DNA from: an uncultured Pelagibacteraceae bacterium
Lineage (GTDB): Bacteria; Pseudomonadota; Alphaproteobacteria; Pelagibacterales; Pelagibacteraceae
Direction of reading: 5' to 3'
Assembly: GCA_902594915.1 (NCBI GenBank)
Contig: CACJOA010000007.1
Span: 1-53,509, forward strand
DNA: 53,509 bases
The notes under the pieces are model-generated. The model was not told the DNA's origin. It made no database searches and was given only the letters and a program-made list of their open reading frames with translations. This document shows, piece after piece, positions 17,294 through 26,949 of the stretch. A program made the translations under genes and the position numbers. The first letter of the stretch is position 1. Each line of letters starts with the position of its first letter.

Positions 17294-18769
17294 TTATAGT
17301 TTTTTCTTTAGGATCTTATTGATTAATTGAGGGTTAGCTTTTCCACCTGATGCTTTCATTGCTTGACCAACAAAAAAACCAAATAATTTTTCTTTACCTT
17401 GTTTATATTCAATAGCTTTTTCTCTGTTATCATTAATTATTTTATCAATTAAAGCCTCTAAAGCCTTTGGATCGCTTTGTTGCTTTAATCCTTTTTCCTC
17501 AACAATTATTTGTGGATCTTTATCTCCATCAATCATTAATTCAAAAACAGTTTTTGCTATTTTTCCTGAAATGGTTCCGTTCTTAATTAGATTTATCAAT
17601 ATGGCAAAATTCTTAGCACTTACTGGACTTTGAGAAATTTCTAAACCTTTGCTATTTAAAACAGCGAATAGCTCTCCTGTAATCCAATTAACTGCTAATT
17701 TCATATCTTTGTTCTTACCCATTTTAGCAACAACTTCCTCAAAATACTTTGCGGTGTCAATATCTGATACTAAAATAGTAGCTTCATATGGTGACAATTT
17801 AAATTCATCAATAAATCTTTTCTTTTTATCATCTGGTAGTTCTGGAATATTTTTTTTAAGATCATTAATAAATTCATCAGAAACTTCCAATGGTAAAAGA
17901 TCTGGATCAGGAAAATATCTATAATCATGAGCGTCTTCTTTTGATCTCATTGATCTTGTCTCATTTTTTTTAGTGTCAAACAGTCTTGTCTCTTGATCAA
18001 TTGACTCACCTTCTTCAATCATATCAACTTGTCTATTTGCCTCATATTCAATAGCCATTTGCATAAACTTAATAGAATTTACATTTTTAATTTCACATCT
18101 TGTTCCAAATTCTTTTGAACCCTTTAATCTTACAGAAACGTTTACATCAGCTCTTAAAGATCCCTCTTGCATATTTCCATCACATGTACCTAAATATCTC
18201 ATTATTGATCTCAATTTTTTAATATATGCACTTACTTCATCGGGAGATCTAAGGTCTGGTTTGCTTACAATCTCCATTAAAGCCACACCTGATCTATTAA
18301 GATCTACAAAAGTATTTTGAGGATCAAGATCATGAATACTTTTTCCTGCGTCTTGTTCTAAATGCAATCTTTCAATGCCAACTTCTTTTTGTCCATCAGG
18401 CATGTCTAAAATAACTTTACCCTCACCTACTATAGGATCTTTAAATTGAGAAATCTGATATCCCTGAGGTAAATCTGCATAAAAATAATTTTTTCTATCA
18501 AATACAGAACGTTTATTAATTTTTGCATTAAGGCCAATACCAGTTTTAATAGCTTGTTTTACACAAAATTCATTTATTACAGGTAACATCCCTGGAAATG
18601 CTGCATCAACTAAACTTACCTGGGTATTTGGTTCGGCTCCAAATTTTGTAGCAGAGGTAGAAAATAATTTTGACTCTGATAATACTTGAGCATGGACCTC
18701 TAAACCAATAATAACCTCGTATTGATTATCTTTTCGATTGATTAAATACTCTGAATTTTTTTTACTCAC
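17294..18769 (-). CDS. gatB: Asp-tRNA(Asn)/Glu-tRNA(Gln) amidotransferase subunit B
   Basis: GatB binds the misacylated tRNA and activates its carboxyl group with ATP so that GatA-derived ammonia forms Gln-tRNA or Asn-tRNA. The 491-residue protein shows [20 protein letters not shown] near the N-terminus, [47 protein letters not shown], the [13 protein letters not shown] segment and a C-terminal YqeY-like tail domain with [17 protein letters not shown]. Length is normal. The start is GTG at 18769-18767, which overlaps the gatA stop as GTGA. It is the third gene of gatC-gatA-gatB, and the O-methyltransferase gene follows 4 bases later. Confidence 0.97.
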   Translation of the reverse strand: MSKKNSEYLINRKDNQYEVIIGLEVHAQVLSESKLFSTSATKFGAEPNTQVSLVDAAFPGMLPVINEFCVKQAIKTGIGLNAKINKRSVFDRKNYFYADLPQGYQISQFKDPIVGEGKVILDMPDGQKEVGIERLHLEQDAGKSIHDLDPQNTFVDLNRSGVALMEIVSKPDLRSPDEVSAYIKKLRSIMRYLGTCDGNMQEGSLRADVNVSVRLKGSKEFGTRCEIKNVNSIKFMQMAIEYEANRQVDMIEEGESIDQETRLFDTKKNETRSMRSKEDAHDYRYFPDPDLLPLEVSDEFINDLKKNIPELPDDKKKRFIDEFKLSPYEATILVSDIDTAKYFEEVVAKMGKNKDMKLAVNWITGELFAVLNSKGLEISQSPVSAKNFAILINLIKNGTISGKIAKTVFELMIDGDKDPQIIVEEKGLKQQSDPKALEALIDKIINDNREKAIEYKQGKEKLFGFFVGQAMKASGGKANPQLINKILKKKL

Positions 18770-20223
18770 TTAATCCACCAATCTGTAATTTTGTTTTTAA
18801 AATTAATCTTTTCTTCCATTGCGAAGGCAATATTCAATATATTTTGTTCATCAAAAGCTTTACCAATTATTTGTAAGCCTAATGGATACCCTTTTGAGTC
18901 ATGTCCTGCTGGAATTGAAATTGCTGGTAAACCTGCAAGATTAACTGGGACTGTAAATATATCATTTAGATACATCGAAACTGGATCATTTGTTTTTTCA
19001 CCTATCTTGAATGCTGAACTTGGTGTTGACGGAGTTAAAATTGCATCAACCTTTTTATATACTTTATCAAAATCATTTTTAATTAACTTTCGTACTTTTT
19101 GAGCTTTTAGATAGTAAGCGTCATAATAACCAGACGATAAAACATAAGTTCCTATCATGATTCTTCTTTGTACTTCAGCACCAAAACCTTCAGATCTAGT
19201 TTTTTCGTACATATCAATTAAATTTTCACCTTTAGCTCTAAATCCATATTTAACACCATCATATCTTGCTAGGTTTGAGGACGCTTCTGCAGGAGCAACA
19301 ATATAATAAGTTGGTAGAGCATAACTAGTATGAGGTAATGAAATATCAATTGTCTCAGCTCCACAATCTTTGACATATTGAATTCCCTTTTGCCAAAGAT
19401 CTTCAATTTCTTTTGGCATTCCATCAACTCTATATTCTTTTGGTATCCCAATTTTTTTACCTTTTATATTATTAGTAAGTTCTTTGCTGTATTGATTTCT
19501 TTTAAAATCTATTGAGGTAGAATCTTTTGGATCATAAGAGCTTATTACTTCTTGTAACAAAGCACAGTCTTTAACATTTTGAGCCATTGGTCCCGCTTGA
19601 TCTAAAGATGATGCAAAAGCAACAATTCCATAGCGTGAGCAGCTTCCATAAGTAGGTTTTAATCCAACTGTTCCTGTAAAAGAAGCAGGTTGCCTTATTG
19701 AACCACCAGTATCGGTTCCAATAGTAATCGGTGTTAATTGTCCAGCCACTGCTGAAGCAGACCCACCTGACGAGCCACCTGGAACTAAGTCTTTATCAAT
19801 TGGATTTTGCACGTTACCAAAAAAACTAGTTTCATTTGATGAGCCCATTGCAAATTCATCACAGTTTAATTTACCTAAAAGTATTGCACCTTCTTTCCAA
19901 ATATTGTCAGTTACTGTTGATTCATATGTTGGTACAAAATTATTTAGAATTTTACTACCAGCAGTTGTTTTAACATCTTTTGTACAAAATAAATCTTTTA
20001 CTGCCATTGGAACACCTGGCAATTTTAAATCTAAATTAGGTTTTTGATCAAATTTTTTTGCCTTGTTTAAAGCTGATGTGAAGTCCTCAGTAATATATGT
20101 ATTCAATTCTTTGGATTTTTCAGATCTATCTATGAATGCTTTGGTTACTTCAGTTGACGATAGTTTTTTATTTTTAATATTTTCAACTAATTCTGATAGA
20201 GATTGTTTAGTTATATCTGACAT
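18766..20223 (-). CDS. gatA: Asp-tRNA(Asn)/Glu-tRNA(Gln) amidotransferase subunit A
   Basis: GatA is the amidase that releases ammonia from glutamine and channels it to GatB. In 485 residues the Ser-cisSer-Lys triad of the amidase-signature family is visible: K76 in [13 protein letters not shown]151 in [13 protein letters not shown], and S175 in [13 protein letters not shown]. Further family blocks are [15 protein letters not shown] and a C-terminal [24 protein letters not shown]. The ATG at 20223 shares a base with the gatC stop. The presence of gatCAB means at least one of GlnRS or AsnRS is probably missing or supplemented; which one cannot be told from this window. Confidence 0.97.
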   Translation of the reverse strand: MSDITKQSLSELVENIKNKKLSSTEVTKAFIDRSEKSKELNTYITEDFTSALNKAKKFDQKPNLDLKLPGVPMAVKDLFCTKDVKTTAGSKILNNFVPTYESTVTDNIWKEGAILLGKLNCDEFAMGSSNETSFFGNVQNPIDKDLVPGGSSGGSASAVAGQLTPITIGTDTGGSIRQPASFTGTVGLKPTYGSCSRYGIVAFASSLDQAGPMAQNVKDCALLQEVISSYDPKDSTSIDFKRNQYSKELTNNIKGKKIGIPKEYRVDGMPKEIEDLWQKGIQYVKDCGAETIDISLPHTSYALPTYYIVAPAEASSNLARYDGVKYGFRAKGENLIDMYEKTRSEGFGAEVQRRIMIGTYVLSSGYYDAYYLKAQKVRKLIKNDFDKVYKKVDAILTPSTPSSAFKIGEKTNDPVSMYLNDIFTVPVNLAGLPAISIPAGHDSKGYPLGLQIIGKAFDEQNILNIAFAMEEKINFKNKITDWWIK

Positions 20224-20510
20224 TACTCTATCACCTTTGGTACAACAAAATAATCTTCATTATCTTGGGGAGAATTCTTAACTATTTGTTCTCTAATATT
20301 CTTACTTTTAACTTCGTCAGGCCTTAGTTTTAATGTTGTTTCAGCTACAGAAGTTAAAGGTTCAACATTATCTGTTTTTAATTCATTAAGTTTTTCAATA
20401 AAATCAAAAATTGAATTTAAATCACCAGCTAATTTTTCAGCTTTTTTTTCATCAACTGAAATTCTTGATAATTTAGAGATATGTTTTATTGTTTTAAGAT
20501 CTATACTCAT
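20223..20510 (-). CDS. gatC: Asp-tRNA(Asn)/Glu-tRNA(Gln) amidotransferase subunit C
   Basis: GatC is the small scaffold subunit that wraps around GatA and stabilises the GatCAB complex. The 95-residue protein has the typical start MSIDLKTIKHISKLSRISVDE, then an LNSIFDFIEKLNEL helix, the VEPLTSVAET segment and the C-terminal YFVVPKVIE, all recurrent in GatC. It is the first gene of the gatCAB-OMT-trhO-MATE-nuclease operon. It is divergent from ruvX across 50 bases, where the operon promoter should lie. Confidence 0.95.
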   Translation of the reverse strand: MSIDLKTIKHISKLSRISVDEKKAEKLAGDLNSIFDFIEKLNELKTDNVEPLTSVAETTLKLRPDEVKSKNIREQIVKNSPQDNEDYFVVPKVIE

Positions 20511-20560
20511 ATGCTATTTAAATATGACGCAAACTATCATTTAAGTTTGAAATATACAAT
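20511..20560. promoter_or_regulatory. Divergent promoter region gatC / ruvX
   Basis: These 50 bases lie between the divergent gatC and ruvX start codons and must contain or border both promoters. I could not identify convincing -35/-10 pairs: ATATACAAT just before the ruvX ATG looks like a -10 but would leave no leader. The assignment rests on orientation only. Confidence 0.3.
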
Positions 20561-21016
20561 ATGATCACTTTAGAGGAATTTAAAAAAAAACACTCAGATA
20601 AGTGTAGATTGATAGGTTTAGACCTTGGTTCTAAAAGAATCGGTGTATCTATTTGTGATGAAAAACAATTAATTGCTACTCCATTAAAAACAATTACCAG
20701 AAATTCTCTAAATGAATTAATTGTTGAGCTTAAAGCGATTATTGACGAAAATAATATTAAAGGAATCATCATTGGAAATCCTTTAAATATGGATGGTTCA
20801 TCAGGTAGATCAGTTCAATCAGTAAAGGACACATCTCAAAAAATTGAGGAAAACATAAATATACCTATTTGTCTATGGGATGAAAGGTTATCAACAGTTG
20901 GTGCTTTCAACCTGTCTAGTCAATTAGATATCAATGTAAGTAAAAGAGAAAAGAAAATTGATCAAAATGCAGCTGCTTTTATATTACAAGGAGCAATAGA
21001 TTTTTTAAATAATTAA
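20561..21016 (+). CDS. ruvX: RuvX/YqgF family nuclease (pre-16S rRNA processing, RNase H-like fold)
   Basis: A YqgF-family protein with an RNase H-like fold, described in E. coli as needed for 16S rRNA 5' maturation and annotated by similarity as a putative Holliday-junction resolvase. The 151 residues show RLIGLDLGSKRIGVSICDE (about 16-34) with the first acidic ligand, GIIIGNPLNMDGSSGRS (about 66-82), and LWDERLSTVGA (about 105-115) with the second acidic pair. The spacing matches the family. It is the first gene of a plus-strand run and is followed after 42 bases by pyrB. Confidence 0.93.
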   Translation: MITLEEFKKKHSDKCRLIGLDLGSKRIGVSICDEKQLIATPLKTITRNSLNELIVELKAIIDENNIKGIIIGNPLNMDGSSGRSVQSVKDTSQKIEENINIPICLWDERLSTVGAFNLSSQLDINVSKREKKIDQNAAAFILQGAIDFLNN

Positions 21017-21019
21017 TAC

Positions 21020-21048
21020 TTGCTATTGTAGACATTTATAGTTATAGA
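21020..21048 (+). promoter_or_regulatory. Candidate sigma70-like promoter of pyrB
   Basis: TTGCTA at 21020-21025 and TATAGA at 21043-21048 are separated by exactly 17 bases. Each matches its consensus at 4 of 6 positions. Transcription would begin near 21055, just before the ATG at 21059. That would exclude the alternative TTG start at 21050. In such AT-rich DNA chance matches are common, so this is a modest call. Confidence 0.35.
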
Positions 21049-21058
21049 GTTGGTTTTA

Positions 21059-22000
21059 ATGGCAATAAAAACAGATAAAGCTATTAAAATTTCCCAAAAA
21101 CATTTGTTAGGTATTCAAGATTTATCAATTAATGATGTTAATTTAATACTTGATGAAGCACACGCGTTTATAAAAGTTAATCAAAGTAAAAATAAAAAAA
21201 TTGATGTTTTGAGGGGAAAAACTCAAATCAATCTATTCTTTGAGCCCTCCACTAGAACACAAAGTTCATTTGAATTAGCTGGAAAAAGACTTGGAGCAGA
21301 CGTTATGTCAATGAATATAAGTAACTCTGCAATTAAAAAAGGTGAAACTTTAATCGATACAGCCATGACTTTAAATGCGATGCATCCAGATATTATTGTA
21401 GTAAGACATCAAGACTCTGGGGCTTGTAACTTACTTTCACAAAAAGTAAATTGTGCAGTGCTGAATGCTGGTGATGGAAGAAGAGAGCACCCTACTCAAG
21501 CTCTTTTAGATGCTTTAACAATTATAACTCGAAAAAATAAAATTGAGGGATTAAAAATTGCAATATGTGGAGACATTTTACATTCAAGAGTAGCTAGATC
21601 AAATATTTATCTTCTCAATATGCTTGGAGCTGAAGTCAATATTGTTGCTCCAACAAATCTTATGCCAAAAGAAATTGAAAAATTTGGTGTTAATACTTTT
21701 ACTGATATGAAAAAAGGATTGAAAGATTGTGATATCGTCATGATGCTAAGATTGCAAAATGAAAGAATGACGAGTTCATATCTTTCATCAAATAGAGAGT
21801 ATTATGAATATTACGGTTTAACTCCTGATAAACTTGAGCATGCTAAATCTGATGCATTAATTATGCACCCTGGACCAATGAATAGAGGTATAGAAATAGA
21901 TACAATATTAGCAGATGACATAAATAAAAGCGTAATTAAAGAACAAGTTGAACTAGGTGTAGCTGTAAGAATGGCTTGTTTAAAGATATTTTGTACATAA
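21059..22000 (+). CDS. pyrB: Aspartate carbamoyltransferase catalytic subunit
   Basis: PyrB condenses carbamoyl phosphate with aspartate, the committed step of pyrimidine synthesis. The 313-residue protein has the carbamoyl-phosphate motif [20 protein letters not shown] (about 56-75), [23 protein letters not shown], and the aspartate-loop block [13 protein letters not shown] near residue 278. I chose the ATG at 21059 over a TTG three codons upstream, because ATG is preferred and the extra residues add nothing conserved. No regulatory pyrI follows. Instead the stop overlaps the start of a dihydroorotase-like gene (TAATG), as in bacteria where PyrB forms a dodecamer with an inactive or active dihydroorotase partner. 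Confidence 0.96.
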   Translation: MAIKTDKAIKISQKHLLGIQDLSINDVNLILDEAHAFIKVNQSKNKKIDVLRGKTQINLFFEPSTRTQSSFELAGKRLGADVMSMNISNSAIKKGETLIDTAMTLNAMHPDIIVVRHQDSGACNLLSQKVNCAVLNAGDGRREHPTQALLDALTIITRKNKIEGLKIAICGDILHSRVARSNIYLLNMLGAEVNIVAPTNLMPKEIEKFGVNTFTDMKKGLKDCDIVMMLRLQNERMTSSYLSSNREYYEYYGLTPDKLEHAKSDALIMHPGPMNRGIEIDTILADDINKSVIKEQVELGVAVRMACLKIFCT

Positions 22001-23286
22001 TGAAAAAACAATATTTTATAAACGCTAACATAATTGACCCTCATAATTCAATCAATGAAGTTGGAGGTTTGATTATAAATGAAGAAGGTAAAATCGAAGC
22101 CATAGGAAAAAAAGTAAATACTAATAATCTACCTACAAGAGAAAAACTAATTGACTTAAAAGGTAAGTATATTTTTCCAGGTTTGGTAGACATGAGAGTT
22201 TTTGTTGGTGAACCTGGATATGAATACAAAGAAAACTTTAGAACCTTAAGTAATGCAGCATTATCTGGTGGAGTTACATCAGTAGTTACGATGCCAAATA
22301 CTGATCCTATTATCGACAATGTCTCTATAGTTGACTTTTTAAAAAGAAGAGGAAGAGATAAGTCAAAAATAAATATTTTTCCATCTGCTTCTCTTACAAA
22401 AAATATTGAAGGCACAAACATGACAGAATTTGGTCTCTTGCAAAGTAAAGGGATAATTGCTTTCACTGATGGAATAAAAACAATTCAAAATCCTAGATTA
22501 ATGTCAAGAATTATGAACTCAGCTAAAGATTTAGGTTGTCTGATAATTCAACACGCTGAGGACTACGAACTGGCAAAGAATGGTATGATTAATTCTGGAA
22601 TAATTGCTTCTAAATTGGGATTATCAGGCATACCAGAAATCGCAGAAAGAATTTTGATAGAGAGAGATTTAACATTGCTAGAGAAGGTCAAATGTAGATA
22701 TCACATATCTCAATTATCATCACAAAAATCAGTTGAGGTTATCAAATATAGAAAGGATATTGTTAAATTTACCTCAGGTGTTTCGATTAATAACTTGTCC
22801 TTAAATGAAAATGACATTGGAGATTTTAGAACTTTTTTAAAATTATCTCCCCCATTAAGAAGAGAAGAAGATAGATTGGCTCTAATTCAAGGATTAAAAG
22901 ATGGCTTGATTGATGTAATTGTTTCAGATCACAAGCCTGAAGATGAAGAATCAAAAAGATTAACTTTTGCTCAAGCTGCTACTGGTGCTTCTGGTATTGA
23001 AACACTCTTATCTTTAAGTTTAGAGTTATACCATAACGGATCTCTCAAACTTGAGACTATTATTAAAGCTCTAACATCTAATCCAGCAAAAATACTCAAA
23101 ATAAACAAAGGTAATCTTTCTACAGGAAATGACGCAGACCTATGTATAGTTGATATTGATAAACCATGGATTGTAAAAAAAGATAAATTAATCTCAAAAT
23201 CAAAAAATACTTCAATAGAAGATAAAAAACTTCAAGGTAAAGTAACAAATACCTTTGTAAAAGGAAAAGAATTATTTAAGCTATAG
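22000..23286 (+). CDS. Dihydroorotase-like protein lacking the HxH metal motif (PyrC/PyrX type)
   Basis: A class I dihydroorotase homologue of 428 residues (ATG at 22000, sharing a base with the pyrB stop). Active enzymes have an HxH pair in a PGLxDxHxHxR context; here the matching block is FPGLVDMRVFVGEPG, with R66 and F68 in place of the histidines. Other probable ligands are kept: D157 (IAFTDG), H185 (IIQHAED), H235 (RYHISQLS) and D310 (VIVSDHKPED). Alphaproteobacterial pyrC-like genes of this kind are common. Pseudomonas PyrC' (PyrX), which also lost zinc ligands, is a non-catalytic partner of PyrB. I infer a structural role here, with catalysis by another dihydroorotase elsewhere, but altered activity is possible. 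Confidence 0.88.
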   Translation: MKKQYFINANIIDPHNSINEVGGLIINEEGKIEAIGKKVNTNNLPTREKLIDLKGKYIFPGLVDMRVFVGEPGYEYKENFRTLSNAALSGGVTSVVTMPNTDPIIDNVSIVDFLKRRGRDKSKINIFPSASLTKNIEGTNMTEFGLLQSKGIIAFTDGIKTIQNPRLMSRIMNSAKDLGCLIIQHAEDYELAKNGMINSGIIASKLGLSGIPEIAERILIERDLTLLEKVKCRYHISQLSSQKSVEVIKYRKDIVKFTSGVSINNLSLNENDIGDFRTFLKLSPPLRREEDRLALIQGLKDGLIDVIVSDHKPEDEESKRLTFAQAATGASGIETLLSLSLELYHNGSLKLETIIKALTSNPAKILKINKGNLSTGNDADLCIVDIDKPWIVKKDKLISKSKNTSIEDKKLQGKVTNTFVKGKELFKL

Positions 23287-23287
23287 A

Positions 23288-23866
23288 ATGGACATTTTCT
23301 TAATAGGTATAATTTCTTACCTTATGGGTTCCATACCATTTGGTTTCATACTAACAAAAATCTTTTTAAAAAAAGATATTAGAGAGATTGGTTCGGGTAA
23401 TATCGGAGCCACAAATGCTCTCAGAACCGGTAATAAAACAATAGGTTATTCAACATTGGTGCTTGATATTTTGAAAGCTGTAGCTCCTGTCATTTATGTA
23501 AAAATTTTTTATCAAGATTTTTTATATATTGCCTCTCTATGTACTTTTTTAGGTCATGTTTTTCCAATTTGGTTAAAGTTTAAAGGTGGAAAAGGTGTTG
23601 CAACTTATGTTGGAATTTTATTTGCTATAAATATTTATTTTGGAATTATCTTTACTGTTTCTTGGTTTGTAACTTTTTTCATTTCTAAGTATTCTTCGTT
23701 ATCATCTTTAGTAGGTGCAGCTTCTATACCAATATATTTATTAATTTTAACTCAATTTGATCAGGGAATTTTTTTTACGATTATGTTTGTCTTGATATTT
23801 TTTACCCATAGAGAAAATATCAAAAGATTGAAAAATAAAGAAGAAACAAAGACAAAAATTTATTAA
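23288..23866 (+). CDS. plsY: Glycerol-3-phosphate acyltransferase PlsY
   Basis: PlsY uses acyl phosphate to acylate glycerol 3-phosphate at position 1, the first step of phospholipid synthesis, in the inner membrane. The 192 residues contain about five membrane helices and the family blocks YLMGSIPFGFILTKI, IREIGSGNIGATNALRTGNK (about 31-50), GHVFPIWLKFKGGKGVATYVG (about 93-113) and a C-terminal FFTHRENIKRLKNKEE. These correspond to the three conserved cytosolic motifs. The ATG starts one base after the dihydroorotase-like stop. topA follows after 36 bases, which hold an RNA hairpin. Confidence 0.95.
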   Translation: MDIFLIGIISYLMGSIPFGFILTKIFLKKDIREIGSGNIGATNALRTGNKTIGYSTLVLDILKAVAPVIYVKIFYQDFLYIASLCTFLGHVFPIWLKFKGGKGVATYVGILFAINIYFGIIFTVSWFVTFFISKYSSLSSLVGAASIPIYLLILTQFDQGIFFTIMFVLIFFTHRENIKRLKNKEETKTKIY

Positions 23867-23871
23867 ATTGA

Positions 23872-23892
23872 CTATCTAAGTGATTTGGGTAG
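23872..23892 (+). terminator. Weak intergenic RNA hairpin between plsY and topA
   Basis: CTATCTAA (23872-23879) can pair with TTGGGTAG (23885-23892) around a 5-base loop, giving 8 pairs of which two are G-U. The hairpin is followed only by TTTG, so as an intrinsic terminator it would be weak. It could instead attenuate read-through or affect topA translation, since the topA ATG is 10 bases beyond it. It is the only stem of note I found in the plus-strand run. Confidence 0.3.
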
Positions 23893-23902
23893 TTTGTAGC
23901 CT

Positions 23903-26488
23903 ATGAATTTGGTCATTGTAGAAAGTCCTGCTAAAGCTAAAACAATAAATAAATATTTAGGCGATGATTATAAAGTTTTAGCAAGTTATGGTCATATAAG
24001 AGACTTGCCTTCAAAAAATGGTTCAGTGGATCCAGATCAAGATTTTAAAATGGAATGGGAAGTCGACAGTTTTTCGAAAAAATATCTTAAAGAAATTACT
24101 GATGCAGCAAAAGATTCGTCTAAAATTATATTAGCTACTGACCCTGACCGTGAGGGTGAAGCTATTGCTTGGCATGTAAAAGAATATTTAAATGAAAAAA
24201 AACTTTTAAAAGATAAAGAAATTGAAAGAGTTGTATTTAATGAGATAACCAAAAAAGCTGTCATACAAGGAATTGAAAATCCAAGACAAATTGAACCTCA
24301 TTTAGTTGATGCTTATATGGCTAGAAGAGCTTTAGATTATTTGGTTGGTTTTAATATTTCACCAATACTTTGGACAAAACTACCTGGCTCAAAATCAGCA
24401 GGAAGAGTTCAGTCAGTTGCTTTAAAATTAATTACTGAGAGAGAACATGAGATTGAGTCATTTAAACCAGAAGAATTTTGGACTTTAAGTATAAATTTTA
24501 TAGATCAAAATAATCAAAAGATTACCGCAAGTATTAATCAATTAGATAATAATAAAATTGAAAAATTTTCATTTAGAAATAAAGAAGAAATAAACAAAGC
24601 TTTAGAGAGTATAAATAAAAAAAAATTTAGTATTACAGATATTTCAAGCAAAGTTGTGAGTCGGAATCCATACGGACCATTTACTACATCTACTCTTCAA
24701 CAAACCGCATCTAGTAGATTAGGTTTTAGCGCATCTAGAACAATGCAAATAGCGCAAAAGCTTTATCAAGGAATAGAGATAGAGGGTGAAACAATTGGCT
24801 TGATTACTTATATGAGAACAGATGGAACTAATTTATCCAAAGATGCAGTGTCAGCTTTTAGAGACTATATCCAAAAAGAAATTGGTAACGAATACTTGCC
24901 TAAAGATGCTTTGAATTATTCTGGTAAAAAAGCTAAGAATGCTCAGGAAGCTCATGAAGCAATTAGACCAACAGATATAATCAGAACACCTCAGGGTGTT
25001 AAAAAATACTTAAGTACAGATCAAAATAAACTGTATGATCTTATTTGGAGTAGAGCTTTATCTTCTCAAATGGAGTCTGCCAAATTTGACAGGAACACTA
25101 TTACTATAACTTCAGAAAATAATAACACTATTTGTAAAGCCAGTGGATCAGTACTGAAATTTGATGGTTTTTTAAAAATTTATAACAATCAAAGTAAAGC
25201 TGATGACGAAAATATTTTACCATCTATGTCTAAAGGACCTATTAATATTGAGGCATTACTAGATGAACAACATTATACACAACCACCTCCAAGATTCTCT
25301 GAGGCTAGCTTAGTTAAAAAACTTGAGGAACTTGGTATTGGAAGACCATCTACTTATGCAAGCATCATTTCTACTATTGCTAACAGAGGTTATGCAGAAA
25401 TATTAAATAAAAGATTTTTTCCTACTGACAGAGGAAAATTGATTTCTGCCTTTTTAGAAAAATTGTTCTCAAAATATGTGGATTATAACTTTACAGCGGG
25501 ATTAGAAGATCAGCTTGATGAAATAACCACTGGAAAAGAAAGTTGGATTAAAGTTTTGGAGCTTTTCTGGAAAGATTTCAATAATAATGTATCAGAAGTA
25601 AAAGAAAAAAGAACTAGAGAGGTCTTGGACTTGCTCAATGATAGTTTGGGCGAATTGATTTTTGATAAAGATAATGAAGGAAATATTGTTAGAAAGTGTC
25701 AATTATGCAATTCTGGAACATTAAGTTTAAAAAATAGCTTCAGAGGTGGTGCTTTTATTGGATGCTCAAATTACCCTGAATGTAAGTTTACACGACCATT
25801 ATCTAAGGCAAAAGCTGCGGCTCAAGCACAATTAGCAGAACCAAAATTAATAGGAAAACACGAAAATGGAAATGAAATTTATCTAAAAAATGGGAGGTTT
25901 GGCCCGTATCTTCAGTATGAGAAAATTCTTTCAGATGTTGAACTTGAGAAGAATACTAAAAAAAAGAAAAAGACTAAAAAATCTAAATCAGATGTCAATG
26001 AACTCTTAAAAAATGTTTCAATACCTAAGGGTTTAGATCTAGAAAGTATTAATTTAGAAAAAGCTCAATTCTTATGCTCGCTACCCAAATCACTAGGGAT
26101 AAATCCTGACAATCAAAAAGAAATTACATTAAACACTGGAAGATTCGGCCCATATCTAAAATGTGAAAATAAGTCAGCAAGAATAGAAAATATTGAAGAA
26201 ATTTTTTCAATAGGTTTAAATAGAGCAATTACTCTTATAGCTGAAGCTAAACCTGGTCGAATTTCCTCATCGATGATTAAAGATTTAGGGGGACATCCTG
26301 AGGATAAAAAGCCAGTTAGAGTAATGAAAGGTCAATACGGTCCTTACATTAAATACAAATCACTTAATGCAACTATACCTGAAGAAAAAGACCCTACTGA
26401 ATTAACAATGGAAGAGGCTTTAATATTGATTGAGAAAAGAAAAGAATACGATAAAACTAAAAAATCTAAAAAAAGGAAATCTAAATGA
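23903..26488 (+). CDS. topA: DNA topoisomerase I
   Basis: A type IA topoisomerase that relaxes negative supercoils. The 861 residues begin with a Toprim domain (NLVIVESPAKAKTINKYLG; acidic DPDREGEAIAWH near residue 75). A gate domain follows with the active-site tyrosine Y303 in GLITYMRTDGT, and FSEASLVKKLEELGIGRPSTY comes near residue 468. One C4 zinc ribbon lies near 600 (CQLCNSG and GCSNYPEC), followed by three short repeats with GRFGPYLQ, GRFGPYLK and GQYGPYIK near residues 663, 747 and 811. The tail is lysine-rich. This C-terminal layout is common in alphaproteobacteria. The stop overlaps the next ATG (ATGA). Confidence 0.97.
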   Translation: MNLVIVESPAKAKTINKYLGDDYKVLASYGHIRDLPSKNGSVDPDQDFKMEWEVDSFSKKYLKEITDAAKDSSKIILATDPDREGEAIAWHVKEYLNEKKLLKDKEIERVVFNEITKKAVIQGIENPRQIEPHLVDAYMARRALDYLVGFNISPILWTKLPGSKSAGRVQSVALKLITEREHEIESFKPEEFWTLSINFIDQNNQKITASINQLDNNKIEKFSFRNKEEINKALESINKKKFSITDISSKVVSRNPYGPFTTSTLQQTASSRLGFSASRTMQIAQKLYQGIEIEGETIGLITYMRTDGTNLSKDAVSAFRDYIQKEIGNEYLPKDALNYSGKKAKNAQEAHEAIRPTDIIRTPQGVKKYLSTDQNKLYDLIWSRALSSQMESAKFDRNTITITSENNNTICKASGSVLKFDGFLKIYNNQSKADDENILPSMSKGPINIEALLDEQHYTQPPPRFSEASLVKKLEELGIGRPSTYASIISTIANRGYAEILNKRFFPTDRGKLISAFLEKLFSKYVDYNFTAGLEDQLDEITTGKESWIKVLELFWKDFNNNVSEVKEKRTREVLDLLNDSLGELIFDKDNEGNIVRKCQLCNSGTLSLKNSFRGGAFIGCSNYPECKFTRPLSKAKAAAQAQLAEPKLIGKHENGNEIYLKNGRFGPYLQYEKILSDVELEKNTKKKKKTKKSKSDVNELLKNVSIPKGLDLESINLEKAQFLCSLPKSLGINPDNQKEITLNTGRFGPYLKCENKSARIENIEEIFSIGLNRAITLIAEAKPGRISSSMIKDLGGHPEDKKPVRVMKGQYGPYIKYKSLNATIPEEKDPTELTMEEALILIEKRKEYDKTKKSKKRKSK

Positions 26489-26946
26489 ATTATGATGAAA
26501 AAATAAAAGAGCTTAAAATAAAGCTTCCTGAAGCGAAACCACCGGTTGGAAATTATGTTGCAACTAAAATTTCTGGAAAGATGTTGTTTATATCTGGACA
26601 AATTTCTATTGATGAAAATGGTCAATTAATAAAAGGGAAAGTTGGGAAAGATTTGGATACTGATTCTGGTTACAATGCCGCTAAGCGATGTGCATTAAGT
26701 ATTATTGCTCAAGTTAAAAAAGCTTGTGATAATGATTTAACAAAAGTTAAATCTTGTATTAAATTAACTGGATTTGTTAATTCCACTGATGATTTTATTG
26801 ATCAACCAAAAGTAATCAATGGTGCGTCAGACGTAATAGCTGCAGTGTTTGGAGATGCTGGTATGCATACTAGAGCTGCTGTAAGCACTAATAGCTTGCC
26901 ATTAGGAGTATCGGTAGAGGTCGATGCAATTTTTGAATTGAATTAG
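26485..26946 (+). CDS. RidA/YjgF-family protein
   Basis: A member of the YjgF/YER057c/UK114 family. Archetypal RidA hydrolyses reactive enamine/imine intermediates from PLP enzymes. The 153 residues show KPPVGNYVATKISGKMLFISGQIS (about 14-37), a central helix with AKRCALSIIAQVKKAC, a KSCIKLTGFVNSTDDF strand, and GDAGMHTRAAVSTNSLPLGVSVEVDAIFE at the end, with the RAAV arginine that binds carboxylates in RidA. Longer members of this kind often fall in a separate subfamily, so the archetypal deaminase activity is not certain. The start overlaps the topA stop by 4 bases. The 3' end is 3 bases from the convergent ugd stop. Confidence 0.88.
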   Translation: MNYDEKIKELKIKLPEAKPPVGNYVATKISGKMLFISGQISIDENGQLIKGKVGKDLDTDSGYNAAKRCALSIIAQVKKACDNDLTKVKSCIKLTGFVNSTDDFIDQPKVINGASDVIAAVFGDAGMHTRAAVSTNSLPLGVSVEVDAIFELN

Positions 26947-26949
26947 ATT

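Noticed and set aside
21050-21058. TTG start for pyrB three codons upstream
   Set aside because: A normal ATG at 21059 follows at once, the extra residues are not conserved, and a candidate promoter would start transcription after the TTG.
21976-21999. Upstream TTG start for the dihydroorotase-like gene, overlapping pyrB by 25 bases
   Set aside because: The ATG at 22000 forms a TAATG junction like many others in this window and begins at the expected family N-terminus.
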